Shown here: piece after piece, positions 23,285 to 31,525 of the stretch
Layout: every line of letters starts with the position of its first letter
Position numbering within the stretch: position 1 is the stretch's first letter
Assembly: GCA_030684405.1 (NCBI GenBank)
Contig: JAUXYA010000016.1
Location: forward strand, 1 to 35,681
DNA: 35,681 nt
Direction of reading: 5' to 3'
Source: Burkholderiales bacterium
Lineage (GTDB): Bacteria; Pseudomonadota; Gammaproteobacteria; Burkholderiales; SG8-41
Position numbers and translations under genes: made by a program
The notes under the pieces: generated by a model
What the model was told of the DNA's origin: nothing
Database searches by the model: none
The model's input: the letters and a program-made list of their open reading frames with translations, nothing else

Positions 23285-24202
23285 CTACCTCACCTTAAAC
23301 ACCAGCTTCCCCCGCAAATGCCTTCCCTCACTCACCCGATGTGCAGCCTGCGCATCCGCCAGCGCATAGGTGGTGATCTGCGGCAGTTTCACCGCCCCGG
23401 ATGTCACCAATGAAACAATGCGGTCGAGGTGTTCGCGCTTGCGCGTGGCGTCCGGCTTCAGTGATGCAAAGTCCGCGCTGGGCGGTAAGGGTGCCGGGCC
23501 GTTGATGAAGGCGGCGCGGCCGCCGGGGCGCATGACCTTGAAGGCGTTTTTCGCGACATCGCCGCCCACGGTGTCGAATACGGCGTCGCAGTCTTTCAGC
23601 ACCTTCGTGAAATCTTCCTTGTTGTAATCAATCACCTGATCCGCACCCAGGCTCTTCACATAGTCCGCGTTGGCTGCGCTGCAGGTGGTGATGACCCGCG
23701 CGCCGAGGTGTTTGGCCAGTTGCAGCCCGAAGCTCGCGACACCGCCCGCCCCGCCCTGCACCAGCACGGTCTGGCCGGCTTTGACCTGGAGCGCGTTTTC
23801 TATCGAGACAATGGCGGTGAGCCCGATCAGCCCCAGCGCGTCGGCTACGATGAGGCTCCATTGCGCGGGCTTTTGGGTGACGATGGCGGCGTTGATCGCC
23901 ACCTTCTCGGCATAGCAGCTTTCATCGCTGTGCACCGATACGCCGAATACGGCATCACCCACTTTGAAATCCGTCACACCCTTCCCGACCGCGCTGACGA
24001 TGCCGGAGAAATCGCGCCCGGGGATGTGCGGGAATTTTTGCGTCGGCCCGTTGTAACCCGAGCGGACTTTCCAATCGGCGCCGTTGACGCTGGCAGCAAA
24101 GATGTCGACCACGACCTGGCCCTCATGGGCGACGGGGTCGGGCTGCTCGCCGTACTGCAGGACTTCGGGGCCTCCGTTTTGCATGAAATAAACGGCTTTC
24201 AT
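23285..24202 (-). CDS. Zinc-independent MDR-type oxidoreductase (quinone-oxidoreductase-like)
   Basis: The ATG at 24202 gives 305 residues and is preceded by AAGGAAAA; the open frame extends upstream but without family sequence. The protein starts M-K-A-V-Y-F-M-Q-N-G-G-P-E-V-L, as most quinone oxidoreductases do. N-terminal GroES-like fold (H-I-P-G-R-D-F-S-G-I), then a Rossmann domain with V-L-V-Q-G-G-A-G-G-V-A at about 143-153 for NADP(H). The structural and catalytic zinc cysteines of alcohol dehydrogenases are absent. It likely reduces quinones or enones with NADPH. It borders the PT island but has GC-rich host-like composition. Confidence 0.9.
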   Translation of the reverse strand: MKAVYFMQNGGPEVLQYGEQPDPVAHEGQVVVDIFAASVNGADWKVRSGYNGPTQKFPHIPGRDFSGIVSAVGKGVTDFKVGDAVFGVSVHSDESCYAEKVAINAAIVTQKPAQWSLIVADALGLIGLTAIVSIENALQVKAGQTVLVQGGAGGVASFGLQLAKHLGARVITTCSAANADYVKSLGADQVIDYNKEDFTKVLKDCDAVFDTVGGDVAKNAFKVMRPGGRAAFINGPAPLPPSADFASLKPDATRKREHLDRIVSLVTSGAVKLPQITTYALADAQAAHRVSEGRHLRGKLVFKVR

Positions 24203-24399
24203 TTTTTTGTTTTTCCTTGTTGTGTTGACTGGTGTTCGCGTGGGCACGCTTTGCTTTGCCCACCCTTTCTGCGGCCGCGCCGGTGTGCGGGCGATGTTCG
24301 TTTGTAACACAGCACATGCGCGGGCTGATTCCCTGTTCTCAATGGGTAGATGTTCATCGGGGCCGGGCGGCAATACCGTGGGCATTTCGTCGGACTCAC

Positions 24400-24430
24400 A
24401 TAAATAATTGATTTTATTGATGTTTTATGG
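24400..24430 (+). repeat. AT-rich dispersed motif
   Basis: ATAAATAATTGATTTTATTG followed by ATGTTTTATGG. It lies directly at the 3' end of the RAMA-domain gene. A related motif (28455-28490) lies in the same place next to the RAMA remnant. Confidence 0.5.
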
Positions 24431-24838
24431 TTTCTGCGGCCGACGAGTCTTGATCATCTGCCAGGCCGCACTCCCCGGCACACGGCATTCCCAGAACGTC
24501 CAGCCGTTGACCGGGCTGCCGGTGATCGACATCGCCGCTGCTGAGGGCGTGTCGTAGCGCTTGCCGTTAAGCACCAGCGCGCCGCTCTCTACGCGCGCAA
24601 GATGAGTTACGCCTTTGTAATGCGCGCGGAACTCCGTGCCCGGCGGGAAACGCACGCCTTTGCTAATCCAGCCGTCCGGGTCCAGCGGGGGTATCAAGAC
24701 AGTCTTCACCATTTGGCGCGGACCTCCGGACGACAGCCCCAGCAGCTCCCGCAATACATCGTTCTCAGTCACGCTTTCACTGGGGCGGCGCATGGTCAGC
24801 GCCTTGAATACGTCGAAATCAACTTCTATGGTGCGCAT
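24425..24838 (-). CDS. RAMA-domain protein (SeqA-like N-terminus)
   Basis: Start at 24838 is preferred because AAGGAG stands 7 bases upstream; an ATG at 24859 lacks a site. The 137-residue protein begins M-R-T-I-E-V-D-F-D-V-F-K-A-L, like the N-terminal dimerisation segment of SeqA-type proteins. The C-terminal half (F-R-A-H-Y-K-G ... G-K-R-Y-D-T-P-S-A-A-A ... S-P-V-N-G-W-T-F-W-E) is a RAMA/DUF4357-type domain, a module predicted to bind modified DNA or to accompany restriction and methylase genes. Whether it is tied to the PT island 1.3 kb away is unknown. A broken second copy is present at 28527-28585. Confidence 0.75.
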   Translation of the reverse strand: MRTIEVDFDVFKALTMRRPSESVTENDVLRELLGLSSGGPRQMVKTVLIPPLDPDGWISKGVRFPPGTEFRAHYKGVTHLARVESGALVLNGKRYDTPSAAAMSITGSPVNGWTFWECRVPGSAAWQMIKTRRPQKP

Positions 24839-24869
24839 GGGAATCTCCTTTTTAGCCATGACACCATAA

Positions 24870-24885
24870 TAGTTCTATAGTTCTA
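24870..24885. promoter_or_regulatory. Tandem operator-like repeat upstream of the RAMA gene
   Basis: TAGTTCTA is repeated twice head to tail with no gap, 32 bases upstream of the RAMA gene start, in the AT-rich gap shared with the divergent XRE gene. It may be a binding site for one of the two products. Confidence 0.4.
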
Positions 24886-24986
24886 TAATACTGTCAAGTT
24901 ATTCTATTTACGCCCTTAGGTTGAGCTTGATTTTCCATAAAATCTCATTATTATGTTCAATATATTAAACATTTTAACAGCTTTTT

Positions 24987-25484
24987 ATGAGGCTACAGGA
25001 CATTGGTTACCAGATCCGCCAAGCACGAATTGCGCGGGAACTGACACAAGCACAGCTCGCCAATGCGGCGAAAGTCTCACGCACGACGCTGAACCAGCTT
25101 GAAAACGGGTTGTTCCCCGATCTGGGTATAAAAAAACTCTGGGCCATACTGGATCAGGTGGGACTGGCACTGGCTATTCAGCCAGCAGAGAAAACCGCTG
25201 CGCCGGATTTCGTGCGCATGGCCTGCACCACCGCGAACGTCAGCTACCGGGATTCTCTGTCGGAAGATGAACTCATCCGCGCACTGCTCACCGGCAAAAT
25301 CCCCACTGGCAGACGTCCACATTTCCGCACGCTACTCGACGAAGCTACGCCCACCTTGCTGCAAGGTCTGGCGGAGGAAGTCGGTCGCTGGACCAAACCC
25401 GGACGGCTGGAGAAGAATCTCGGCATGATTGCCAAGGAAATCAACTCAAAACGCGAGATCGGCGAATGGCTGAAGACCGCCTGA
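24987..25484 (+). CDS. XRE-family antitoxin-like regulator
   Basis: The 165-residue protein has an N-terminal helix-turn-helix at about 5-60 (I-R-Q-A-R-I-A-R-E-L-T-Q-A-Q-L-A, then V-S-R-T-T-L-N-Q-L-E-N-G), the classic XRE/Cro fold. The C-terminal part is unassigned and probably contacts the partner. Its last 19 bases overlap the nucleotidyltransferase gene. XRE antitoxins paired with AbiEii-like nucleotidyltransferases are a known TA layout, so autoregulation and toxin neutralisation are inferred. Confidence 0.85.
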   Translation: MRLQDIGYQIRQARIARELTQAQLANAAKVSRTTLNQLENGLFPDLGIKKLWAILDQVGLALAIQPAEKTAAPDFVRMACTTANVSYRDSLSEDELIRALLTGKIPTGRRPHFRTLLDEATPTLLQGLAEEVGRWTKPGRLEKNLGMIAKEINSKREIGEWLKTA

Positions 25485-26128
25485 AAATCTGGGAAGTGCT
25501 GTTCCAGCGCGCGCTGGAACTGTTCGATTCGGCCAATGCCGGTGGCGCGAGACTGGAGGACTGGAGCTTCGGCGGCGACACGGTGCTGATGCGGCGGCAT
25601 CATCATCGATTCAGCAAAGACATCGATATCTTTGTACCGGATCCGCAATATCTTGGGCTGTTTAACCCGCGCATCAGCAGCAAGGCGGAATCCCTGACCA
25701 CGCACTACCTGGAGCAATCGGGATTTCTGAAACTGTATTTCCCCGAGGGCGAGATCGATTTTGTCGCCTCAGGCCCGCTGACAGAAAACCCGACCATCAC
25801 TGAAAATCTGTTCGGCCATGATGTGCGGGTCGAAACTTCGACGGAAATCGTTGCCAAGAAAATCTGGCACCGCGGCATCGAATTCACGGCCCGCGATATT
25901 TTCGATCTGGCAATGGTGGCCGAAAAGGAACCCGAAGCGCTGGTCGCCATCCGGCCGATACTGCGCGATCGACGGCAAGTCATACTGGATCGTATTGCGC
26001 AGCACGGCGCGGGATTGCGCGAAGTTTTTGACGCTCTGGAAACGCTGGACTACAAACGCAGCTTTGATGAGTGCGTCGCGCTGGTGACACGGGCGCTTGA
26101 TGCTTCGAATGGGCTGGATACTTCGTAG
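25466..26128 (+). CDS. AbiEii-type nucleotidyltransferase toxin (XRE-paired)
   Basis: The 220-residue protein has the nucleotidyltransferase start S-F-G-G-D-T-V-L-M-R-R-H near residue 33 and R-F-S-K-D-I-D-I-F-V near 49, with the D-x-D metal site. E-I-V-A-K-K-I-W-H-R-G then A-R-D-I-F-D-L correspond to the conserved helices of PF08843 proteins. The start lies inside the antitoxin gene, so translation is coupled. Shorter than the AbiEii protein at 7023-7952 but complete in the core motifs. Confidence 0.85.
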   Translation: MAEDRLKIWEVLFQRALELFDSANAGGARLEDWSFGGDTVLMRRHHHRFSKDIDIFVPDPQYLGLFNPRISSKAESLTTHYLEQSGFLKLYFPEGEIDFVASGPLTENPTITENLFGHDVRVETSTEIVAKKIWHRGIEFTARDIFDLAMVAEKEPEALVAIRPILRDRRQVILDRIAQHGAGLREVFDALETLDYKRSFDECVALVTRALDASNGLDTS

Positions 26129-26228
26129 GCCGGAAGGAATCCGGGGGATGAGTCGTTACGGTTTGCGATCACGCCGGCATATCGTCCGCTTCGCGGACCC
26201 GGATTTCGCTCCGCTCCATCCGGGCTAC
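26125..26228. repeat. REP-like palindrome pair
   Basis: TCGTAGGCCGGAAGGAATCC ... CCCGGATTTCGCTCCGCTCC ATCCGGGCTAC. It begins within the stop region of the nucleotidyltransferase gene and is of the same family as 30133-30233 and 34994-35099. Confidence 0.7.
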
Positions 26229-26307
26229 TGAACAACGATACTGCGGGTGATGAGCCGCTTGTTAGAATCGGGCCGTTCGCATCCATAACAAAATCAGGAG
26301 GAACCAA

Positions 26308-26345
26308 TGTTCACCCGCCTCGTCACGCTCAGCCTCGCCGCACTA
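26308..26345 (+). pseudogene. 5' stub of a Bug-family receptor gene
   Basis: AGGAGG precedes an ATG that encodes M-F-T-R-L-V-T-L-S-L-A-A-L. This and the leader in front (CGCATCCATAACAAAATCAGGAG) closely match the start of the intact Bug gene at 30318 ([12 protein letters not shown]; leader CGCATCGATAACAATATCAGGAG). After GCCGCACT the match stops abruptly and the 3' end of the next nucleotidyltransferase gene begins. The rest of this receptor gene is gone. Confidence 0.75.
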
Positions 26346-27182
26346 TTTCGGAAGGTTGACGAATCCCTTCTCAAGCGCGATCAACAGTTCAAGCGCACGC
26401 TCCGGATCACTACGCATCATGTCGCCCGCCAAGCGTAACTGGCCCTGCTCATCCGTTTCTTCGGCGATCAGTTGCGCCAGTCGCTCACGACCTGTTGCAT
26501 CCAGCAACTGCGCCATGTCCTTGCCGAGCAGCTGTGCGCCGCCGATTTCGTAATCGAATGGCGAGTCGCCGGCATCAGGGATTTCGCTGTACAGCCGTGC
26601 GTGATTGCCTGCATCGGGGTAACTTCTGACAATCAATGTCAGGTCATGGGCATCCTTGCCGGGCTGTTCGAAGCGACGTTCTTTCCAGGCCACGAGCTTG
26701 AGTATCGCCAGCGCGGGCAACGATACGACCTGTACGCGCTCCTTGGGCGGCAATATCACGGTGATGCACGAGCGCAGCGCTTCCCTGAATCCGAACACCG
26801 TCATGATGGTGTCGCCGTCGGGCGGCCATGCAATCGATCGGTCGGGCTGTTCAATGCCGCCAAACGGCAGGATGTCGATTTCCAGATTGCCGCGAAACCG
26901 GAGTTTATTCAGCCCGCCCTTGGGCATTTCGGCAAAGTCTCCAGAGGCCAGTAACTTGTTTCTCAACCCGAGATACTCGTCCCAGTTGCCGACCAGAAAC
27001 GCGAGATCAACATCCGTCGTGGCGCGCCTGGTATCAATGCCATGCGCGGCCTGCAGCAGCAAATCCCGCGCCGTAGCTCCTGCCAGCAGGTAAGGCGCAT
27101 CACCGACAATCGCGTTGATGCGGCCGATCAACGCGCCCAGCAGTCGATCACCCTTCTGCGACAAGTCCAGCAAGGTGGCCAT
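26343..27182 (-). CDS. Nucleotidyltransferase toxin paired with an AbiEi-like protein
   Basis: From the ATG at 27182 the protein has 279 residues. L-L-A-G-A-T-A-R-D-L-L and T-T-D-V-D-L-A-F-L-V give the G-x-A-x-R-D and D-x-D signature of nucleotidyltransferases. L-A-I-L-K-L-V-A-W-K-E-R-R, then D-A-H-D-L are the helices that follow in AbiEii-like proteins. Its start overlaps the antitoxin gene by 35 bases. The 3' end lies directly on the break of the Bug stub, so the cassette seems to have replaced the body of that gene. Confidence 0.82.
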   Translation of the reverse strand: MATLLDLSQKGDRLLGALIGRINAIVGDAPYLLAGATARDLLLQAAHGIDTRRATTDVDLAFLVGNWDEYLGLRNKLLASGDFAEMPKGGLNKLRFRGNLEIDILPFGGIEQPDRSIAWPPDGDTIMTVFGFREALRSCITVILPPKERVQVVSLPALAILKLVAWKERRFEQPGKDAHDLTLIVRSYPDAGNHARLYSEIPDAGDSPFDYEIGGAQLLGKDMAQLLDATGRERLAQLIAEETDEQGQLRLAGDMMRSDPERALELLIALEKGFVNLPK

Positions 27183-28200
27183 CGTAGACTTTCTGCGCGG
27201 TTTCGATGCAGCGGGTATCGCCGGTCGCCAGCAAATCGGCATAAACCAGTACTGGCGGAGTCAGATCAGGATGATTCCAGTCGTAATCGAAGGTCCAGAA
27301 ACGCTGGCGGATTTCGATATTGCCGTCGTGCGCTTTGCGCAGGCGATGCTCAATCATCAACTGCGGTGGTATATCCCGGCCATACAAAGTCACGATTTCC
27401 GGCTTGAGAAAATCCGTCAGGATCGCGCCCGCCGTCTCGCCGCCAAGCATGACGGCGTATTTCCTGGCATTGAGCGTTTTCCACCAATCAAAGTGGTCGG
27501 CCTTGTAACGTCCCAGCAGCGTGGTTTGCCGGAATGTACCGGTGTAAAACTCCACCCACCGGTCGAGCAGCTTGCGCCGCTGCACCAGTTGACGCTTGAG
27601 CTTGCGGCGGCGCGGCTTGACCACGAAACCTTGCTCAGTGAGTTCGCGCATGACCCAACCGACCGTGCCGTTAGCGACACCCGCACGTGCAGCCAAGTCG
27701 CGGTAGCCAAGGTCGATCCAATCCGGGTTGCACAAGAGCGCAAAGATGACTCTGATCCCGGCTGGTTGCCACGCGCGGCCGGCGCGCGGCGCCTTGTGCC
27801 CTGCAAGCGGTTTCCGCCCATTGGCCCAGATCAGAAAATTCGCACCGCGCAGGTAAGCGTTGCCCGCAGTATCTGCAAACGCAACCCCCTGATCCTTTAG
27901 TTGCTCAGCGACTGTTTGCGTTGCGTAATCGGTAATCAACAGCGCATTGGTGCCCAGTTCCTGCATACGCGCAGCAATCGCCCCCACAGTCTTCGGCGTA
28001 ATCCAGCGCTTGCATTCAACGGTATAGACCACACCGACCTGCCCGCCATAGCCGAGACGGACGCGCGCATCCCCGCGATTCGGGCCAGCGCCCAAAAATC
28101 GCTCCTCGATCTGGGCGGCCAATCCATGTTCACGCAAGGTCTGCAGGCCAGTTTCGAGGATTTCAACCTTGGGCAAATGAATGGGGGCAGCATTTTTCAT
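27148..28200 (-). CDS. AbiEi-like regulator/antitoxin (AbiEi_2 type)
   Basis: The protein has 350 residues. The N-terminal 140 residues resemble a restriction-endonuclease-like fold (V-V-Y-T-V-E-C-K-R-W-I-T-P-K-T, with E-C-K in place of E-x-K). A winged helix follows (about 165-220; D-L-A-A-R-A-G-V-A-N-G-T-V-G-W-V). This arrangement matches the type IV antitoxin family of AbiEi_2 type. It is probably a repressor acting on the CTGTACA-N7-TGTACAG operator that starts 26 bases upstream. Whether the N-terminal fold still cuts DNA is unknown. The overlap with the downstream nucleotidyltransferase gene indicates a single operon. Confidence 0.8.
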   Translation of the reverse strand: MKNAAPIHLPKVEILETGLQTLREHGLAAQIEERFLGAGPNRGDARVRLGYGGQVGVVYTVECKRWITPKTVGAIAARMQELGTNALLITDYATQTVAEQLKDQGVAFADTAGNAYLRGANFLIWANGRKPLAGHKAPRAGRAWQPAGIRVIFALLCNPDWIDLGYRDLAARAGVANGTVGWVMRELTEQGFVVKPRRRKLKRQLVQRRKLLDRWVEFYTGTFRQTTLLGRYKADHFDWWKTLNARKYAVMLGGETAGAILTDFLKPEIVTLYGRDIPPQLMIEHRLRKAHDGNIEIRQRFWTFDYDWNHPDLTPPVLVYADLLATGDTRCIETAQKVYDGHLAGLVAEG

Positions 28201-28208
28201 GTGCTCAA

Positions 28209-28246
28209 CTGTACATTATTCAAAACTGTACATCAATGGTGTACAG
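28209..28246. promoter_or_regulatory. Operator of the AbiEi_2/nucleotidyltransferase pair, copy 1
   Basis: A half-site CTGTACA (28209-28215) is followed 17 bases later by a full palindrome CTGTACA-N7-TGTACAG (28226-28246). The same arrangement recurs at 28311-28348. It directly precedes the repressor gene start at 28200. Confidence 0.7.
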
Positions 28247-28310
28247 GCGATTTTTCGATAATCTATGTTTTTTTGTTTTTTATATATTGATTTATAATGA
28301 ATATTAAGGT

Positions 28311-28348
28311 TTGTACATTTTTAATAACTGTACATCAATAGTGTACAG
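28311..28348. promoter_or_regulatory. Operator array, copy 2
   Basis: TTGTACA (28311-28317) then CTGTACA-N7-TGTACAG at 28328-28348. Spacing is identical to copy 1, 102 bases away. No gene starts next to this copy, so it may be a second binding site of the same repressor or the trace of a lost promoter. Confidence 0.65.
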
Positions 28349-28454
28349 AGGCTGAAAATACCCGTTTAAGCCTATAAAATCAGGATCGAGCCAACACAAA
28401 CTGACCAGAGAACCCACTCCGACGGCTCCTGCCCATGGTTCACGCTGATTGCAT

Positions 28455-28490
28455 GTAAGTATTTGTTTTTATTTATTATTTTTTAAATGG
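28455..28490 (+). repeat. AT-rich dispersed motif
   Basis: GTAAGTATTTGTTTTTATTT followed by ATTATTTTTTAAATGG. It is placed 3' of the RAMA remnant as 24400-24430 is 3' of the intact RAMA gene. Confidence 0.45.
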
Positions 28491-28526
28491 CACCTGCGCC
28501 TGGATAATCAGCCGCCAGCATCCGTC

Positions 28527-28585
28527 ATTCAAAACGTCCAGCCGTTGACCTGCCCTTTGGTGATCGCCATGGCCGCGGTTAGCGG
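28527..28585 (-). pseudogene. Remnant of a second RAMA-domain gene
   Basis: On the minus strand the frame reads [16 protein letters not shown] and then a stop. This matches S-A-A-A-M-S-I-T-G-S-P-V-N-G-W-T-F-W of the intact protein at 24425-24838. The DNA run AACGTCCAGCCGTTGACC is shared. The rest has been lost up to the glutamate dehydrogenase gene end at 28590. Confidence 0.7.
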
Positions 28586-28589
28586 TGGA

Positions 28590-30014
28590 TCAGTACGTCC
28601 CCAGGTCGAAATACGAGCGTGCAATCTTGCTGATCGCAACCACATAGGCCGCGGTGCGGTAATCATTGACCTTGGGGTTGCTGCGCAGGACTTCACGCAG
28701 TTCCTGGTAGGCGTGGCGCATGGTGTCGTCCAGTCCCGAACGCACCAGGTCGAGTTCCGCGGCGCCCTTGACGATTTCCTGCCGCATCCAGTCCGGCACC
28801 TGCTTTTGCGAGACGTTTTCCATTGCCGCGATCAGGTGTTCGCCGCGCATCTCGTCGTAGCGGCGCTCCATGCGCCCGAAGCGGATGTGCGAGAGGTTCC
28901 GGATCCATTCGAAGTACGACACGGTCACCCCGCCGGCATTGACCAGGGCGTCGGGCAGTATCGCGATATTGCGCGCGCGCAGAATCTCGTCGGCTTCAAA
29001 GGTCACCGGGCCGTTGGCGGCTTCGACGATCAGCTTGGTGTTGATGCGGCCGGCGTTCTCGTCGGTGATCTGCGCTTCGAGCGCCGCCGGGATCAGGATG
29101 TCGCATTCCATTTCGAGCACCGCGCTGCCATTCTCGGTAAACCCGGCGCCGGGGAAACCCTTGATGGTTTTCTGGGCGTTGATGTATTCGCGGACCTGCT
29201 GGATCGGCAGGCCGTCGGCATTGATCAATGCGCCGTCTTTTTCAATGAGGGCGATGATCTTCGCCTTGTCTTCTTCCTGCAGCAGCTTGCCGGCGTGATA
29301 ACCGACATTGCCCAGCCCCTGCAGCACGATGCGCTTGCCGCCGAGTCCGCCGCTCATGCCCGCGGCCTTGACGTCGTCGGCGTGGCGGAAGAATTCACGC
29401 ATCACGTAGACCACGCCGCGCCCGGTGGCCTCGATGCGGCCGGCGATGCCGCCGTGCTGCACCGGTTTGCCGGTGACGCAGGCAGCATAGTTGAGGTTTT
29501 CCGGGTTGAGCTGCTTGTAGGTATCGGCGATCCATGCCATCTCGCGCTCGCCGGTGCCCATGTCGGGCGCCGGCACATTGGTCGAGGGGCTGATGAAGCC
29601 TTTGCGGATCAGTTCGCGCGCGAAGCGGCGGGTGATCAGCTGCAATTCATCGCGGTCGTATTTGGCGGGGTCGATCATCAGGCCGCCTTTGGAGCCGCCG
29701 AAGGGCACATCGACGATCGCGCATTTGTAGGTCATCAGCGCCGCGAGTGCTTCGACTTCATCCTGGTTGACGAAGGGCGCAAATCGCAGCCCGCCTTTGG
29801 CCGGCAGCCGGTGCGTGCTATGGGTGGCGCGCCAGCCGGTGAAGATTTCCAGCCGGCCTTTGATGGGGACGGGGAAGTTGACTTCGATGATGGCTTCGCA
29901 GGCCTTGATCATGCTCGCAACGCCGGGGTCCAGATCGAGTGCGGCAAATGCGCGGTCGGCCATGTGATCGACGCTCTTGCTGAACGATTCTGGCATTTTC
30001 GGTTTGGTGGGCAT
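28590..30014 (-). CDS. Glutamate dehydrogenase (Glu/Leu/Phe/Val dehydrogenase family)
   Basis: The protein has 474 residues. The substrate-binding motif [12 protein letters not shown] near 72 and the catalytic-lysine segment [11 protein letters not shown] near 100-112 are intact. The coenzyme domain has L-Q-G-L-G-N-V-G near 230. E-A-A-N-G-P-V-T and [13 protein letters not shown] complete the family signature. It interconverts glutamate with 2-oxoglutarate and ammonia. The frame is complete, with an about 20-residue N-terminal extension before the conserved part. SD-like AAGGAG is 6-7 bases upstream of the ATG. The long plus-strand frame over it is its shadow. Confidence 0.95.
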   Translation of the reverse strand: MPTKPKMPESFSKSVDHMADRAFAALDLDPGVASMIKACEAIIEVNFPVPIKGRLEIFTGWRATHSTHRLPAKGGLRFAPFVNQDEVEALAALMTYKCAIVDVPFGGSKGGLMIDPAKYDRDELQLITRRFARELIRKGFISPSTNVPAPDMGTGEREMAWIADTYKQLNPENLNYAACVTGKPVQHGGIAGRIEATGRGVVYVMREFFRHADDVKAAGMSGGLGGKRIVLQGLGNVGYHAGKLLQEEDKAKIIALIEKDGALINADGLPIQQVREYINAQKTIKGFPGAGFTENGSAVLEMECDILIPAALEAQITDENAGRINTKLIVEAANGPVTFEADEILRARNIAILPDALVNAGGVTVSYFEWIRNLSHIRFGRMERRYDEMRGEHLIAAMENVSQKQVPDWMRQEIVKGAAELDLVRSGLDDTMRHAYQELREVLRSNPKVNDYRTAAYVVAISKIARSYFDLGTY

Positions 30015-30317
30015 GATGGCTCCTTGTGCGGTGAACTGCGGATATCAGCGTTCCAGCATAACGCGTCCCGGGATCAGGCTCCGGGTGATCTGCGTCCTGC
30101 GCGCGATCAATCCGCGCTCCCGACCTGCAACCCCGTAGCTCGGATGGAGGCCACAGGCCGGAATCCGGGGGCAGAGTTCCGCCACTTGCTTGGTCGGCCT
30201 TCTTCCCGGATTTCACTGCGTTCCATCCGGGCTACCACTGCAACGTCGGTATCCGGGCTACAAAGTCGGGCTGATAAAATCGGCCTTCGCATCGATAACA
30301 ATATCAGGAGTCTTTCC
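30015..30317. repeat. Divergent promoter gap with REP-like pair
   Basis: Between the divergent glutamate dehydrogenase and Bug genes. Bases 30133-30233 are a REP pair (CGTAGCTCGGATGGAGGCC ... CCGGAATCCGGGGG ... CCCGGATTTCACTGCGTTCC ATCCGGGCTACC). A partial third arm follows at 30255-30265. The leader 30285-30317 is the one copied in front of the Bug stub at 26308. Confidence 0.65.
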
Positions 30318-31283
30318 ATGTTCGCCCGCGCCATCCTCAGCCTGGCCGCACTCGCTTTCGCCGCGCCTGCCTTCGCGCAGGACTTCCCCACCCGCCCGAT
30401 CCGCATGATCGTCGGTTTCGGTCCCGGCGCGCCGGATACGGTGGCGCGGCTCGTGGGCGCGCAGGTCTCGGCGCAGGTCGGGCAGCAGGTGGTGGTCGAC
30501 AACCGCCCCGGCGCCAACGGCATCATCGGCGCGGAGCTGGTCTCTAAAAGCTCACCCGACGGCTACACGGTGTTGCTGACTTCGGCCTCGTTTGCGACCA
30601 ATCCTTTCACGCAGAAGAAGCTGCCCTATGACGTGCGCCGCGATTTCACACCGATCACCAACGTGGCCTCGGGCGGCGGTTATTTCCTCGCGGTGCATCC
30701 GAAGGTGCCGGCGCAGACGGTGCAGGAGCTGATTGCTCTGGGCAAGAATCCCGCGGTGAAACTCGCCTTCGCTTCGGCCGGCCCCGGCAACACGCTGCAT
30801 CTCGCGGGTGAGCTCTTCAACGCGCGCACCGGCACGCGCATCGTGCATGTGCCCTACAAGGGCGCGGGCCCGGCGATGGCGGCGCTGGTCGGCGGCGAGG
30901 TGCAGATGATGTTCGTCACCACGCCGCTGGGCATGCCGCACATTGAAGGAAAGCGCATCCGCCCGCTCGCCTACACCGGGCCCAAGCGCGCGCCCTTCAT
31001 GCCCGAGATTCCGACCATCGCCGAAGCCGGCGCACCGGGCGTAACACTCGACAACATGAGCTGGTACGGCGTCTTCGGCCCGGCGAAGCTGCCGGCGAAA
31101 GTCACCACCAAGCTGCACGCCGAAATCGCCAAGGCACTGAAGACCCCGCAGATTCAGGAGCGCCTCGCCGGCCTGCGTCTGACGCCGGTGGGTGATACGC
31201 CGCAGGAGTTCACCGCTTTTATCGAAACCGAGTTGAAGCGGTTTGCGGAGATGGTGAAGCTGGCGGGGTATGTGCCGGAGTGA
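30318..31283 (+). CDS. Bug-family tripartite tricarboxylate transporter substrate-binding protein
   Basis: The 321-residue protein has a signal peptide with cleavage after A-F-A near residue 19, and the mature start [12 protein letters not shown]. Family landmarks: V-D-N-R-P-G-A-N-G near 56, S-P-D-G-Y-T-V-L near 78, H-V-P-Y-K-G-A-G near 177, and [11 protein letters not shown] near 245. It would capture an organic acid or similar solute in the periplasm. The ATG at 30318 follows AGGAG by 7 bases; the frame is open for 1.9 kb upstream only because it is antisense to glutamate dehydrogenase. The leader is duplicated at 26280. Confidence 0.93.
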   Translation: MFARAILSLAALAFAAPAFAQDFPTRPIRMIVGFGPGAPDTVARLVGAQVSAQVGQQVVVDNRPGANGIIGAELVSKSSPDGYTVLLTSASFATNPFTQKKLPYDVRRDFTPITNVASGGGYFLAVHPKVPAQTVQELIALGKNPAVKLAFASAGPGNTLHLAGELFNARTGTRIVHVPYKGAGPAMAALVGGEVQMMFVTTPLGMPHIEGKRIRPLAYTGPKRAPFMPEIPTIAEAGAPGVTLDNMSWYGVFGPAKLPAKVTTKLHAEIAKALKTPQIQERLAGLRLTPVGDTPQEFTAFIETELKRFAEMVKLAGYVPE

Positions 31284-31359
31284 GTGGTGATTGGTGAGTC
31301 GTGATGCGCAGGGCACACCGGAATTCGGTTCGCGCCTTGTGCAACGGGACTACATGTCG

Positions 31360-31391
31360 ATAAGTATTTAATTTTATTGATATTTTTATAG
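31360..31391 (+). repeat. AT-rich dispersed motif
   Basis: ATAAGTATTTAATTTTATTG followed by ATATTTTTATAG. It lies between the Bug gene and the operators of the RHH/ParE pair. Confidence 0.5.
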
Positions 31392-31395
31392 ATGG

Positions 31396-31420
31396 GATAT
31401 GTCGATCGCCTCGACATATC
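31396..31420. promoter_or_regulatory. Inverted repeat upstream of the RHH/ParE pair
   Basis: GATATGTCGA-N5-TCGACATATC has perfect 10-bp arms. The half TCGACATATC recurs at 31451-31460. RHH antitoxins bind such repeats, so an autoregulatory operator is likely. Confidence 0.6.
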
Positions 31421-31476
31421 GCCGGAACATGTCGGAAAAATTTGAAAATTTCGACATATCGGGGCGGGGACTAACA

Positions 31477-31496
31477 GGTGTTACCATGGTGACACC
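31477..31496. promoter_or_regulatory. Near-palindrome next to the antitoxin start
   Basis: GGTGTTACCATGGTGACACC is symmetric except for one base pair of mismatch in each arm and ends 29 bases before the antitoxin ATG. It is a second operator candidate. Confidence 0.5.
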
Positions 31497-31525
31497 TTGA
31501 TCCTGAAACCACCCTGGAGTCCCGC

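Larger units (their letters stand above)
28201..28589. other. Intergenic stretch with twin operators and gene remnants
   Basis: It holds two copies of the TGTACA operator array, AT-rich sequence between them (28255-28310), an AT-rich dispersed motif (28455-28490) and the 3' remnant of a RAMA-domain gene (28527-28585). No intact gene was found. Confidence 0.6.

Noticed and set aside
28449-30317. Very long plus-strand open frame reaching into the Bug gene (944 codons)
   Set aside because: The part before 30318 is antisense to glutamate dehydrogenase, which has all family motifs. Only the Bug portion is coding.
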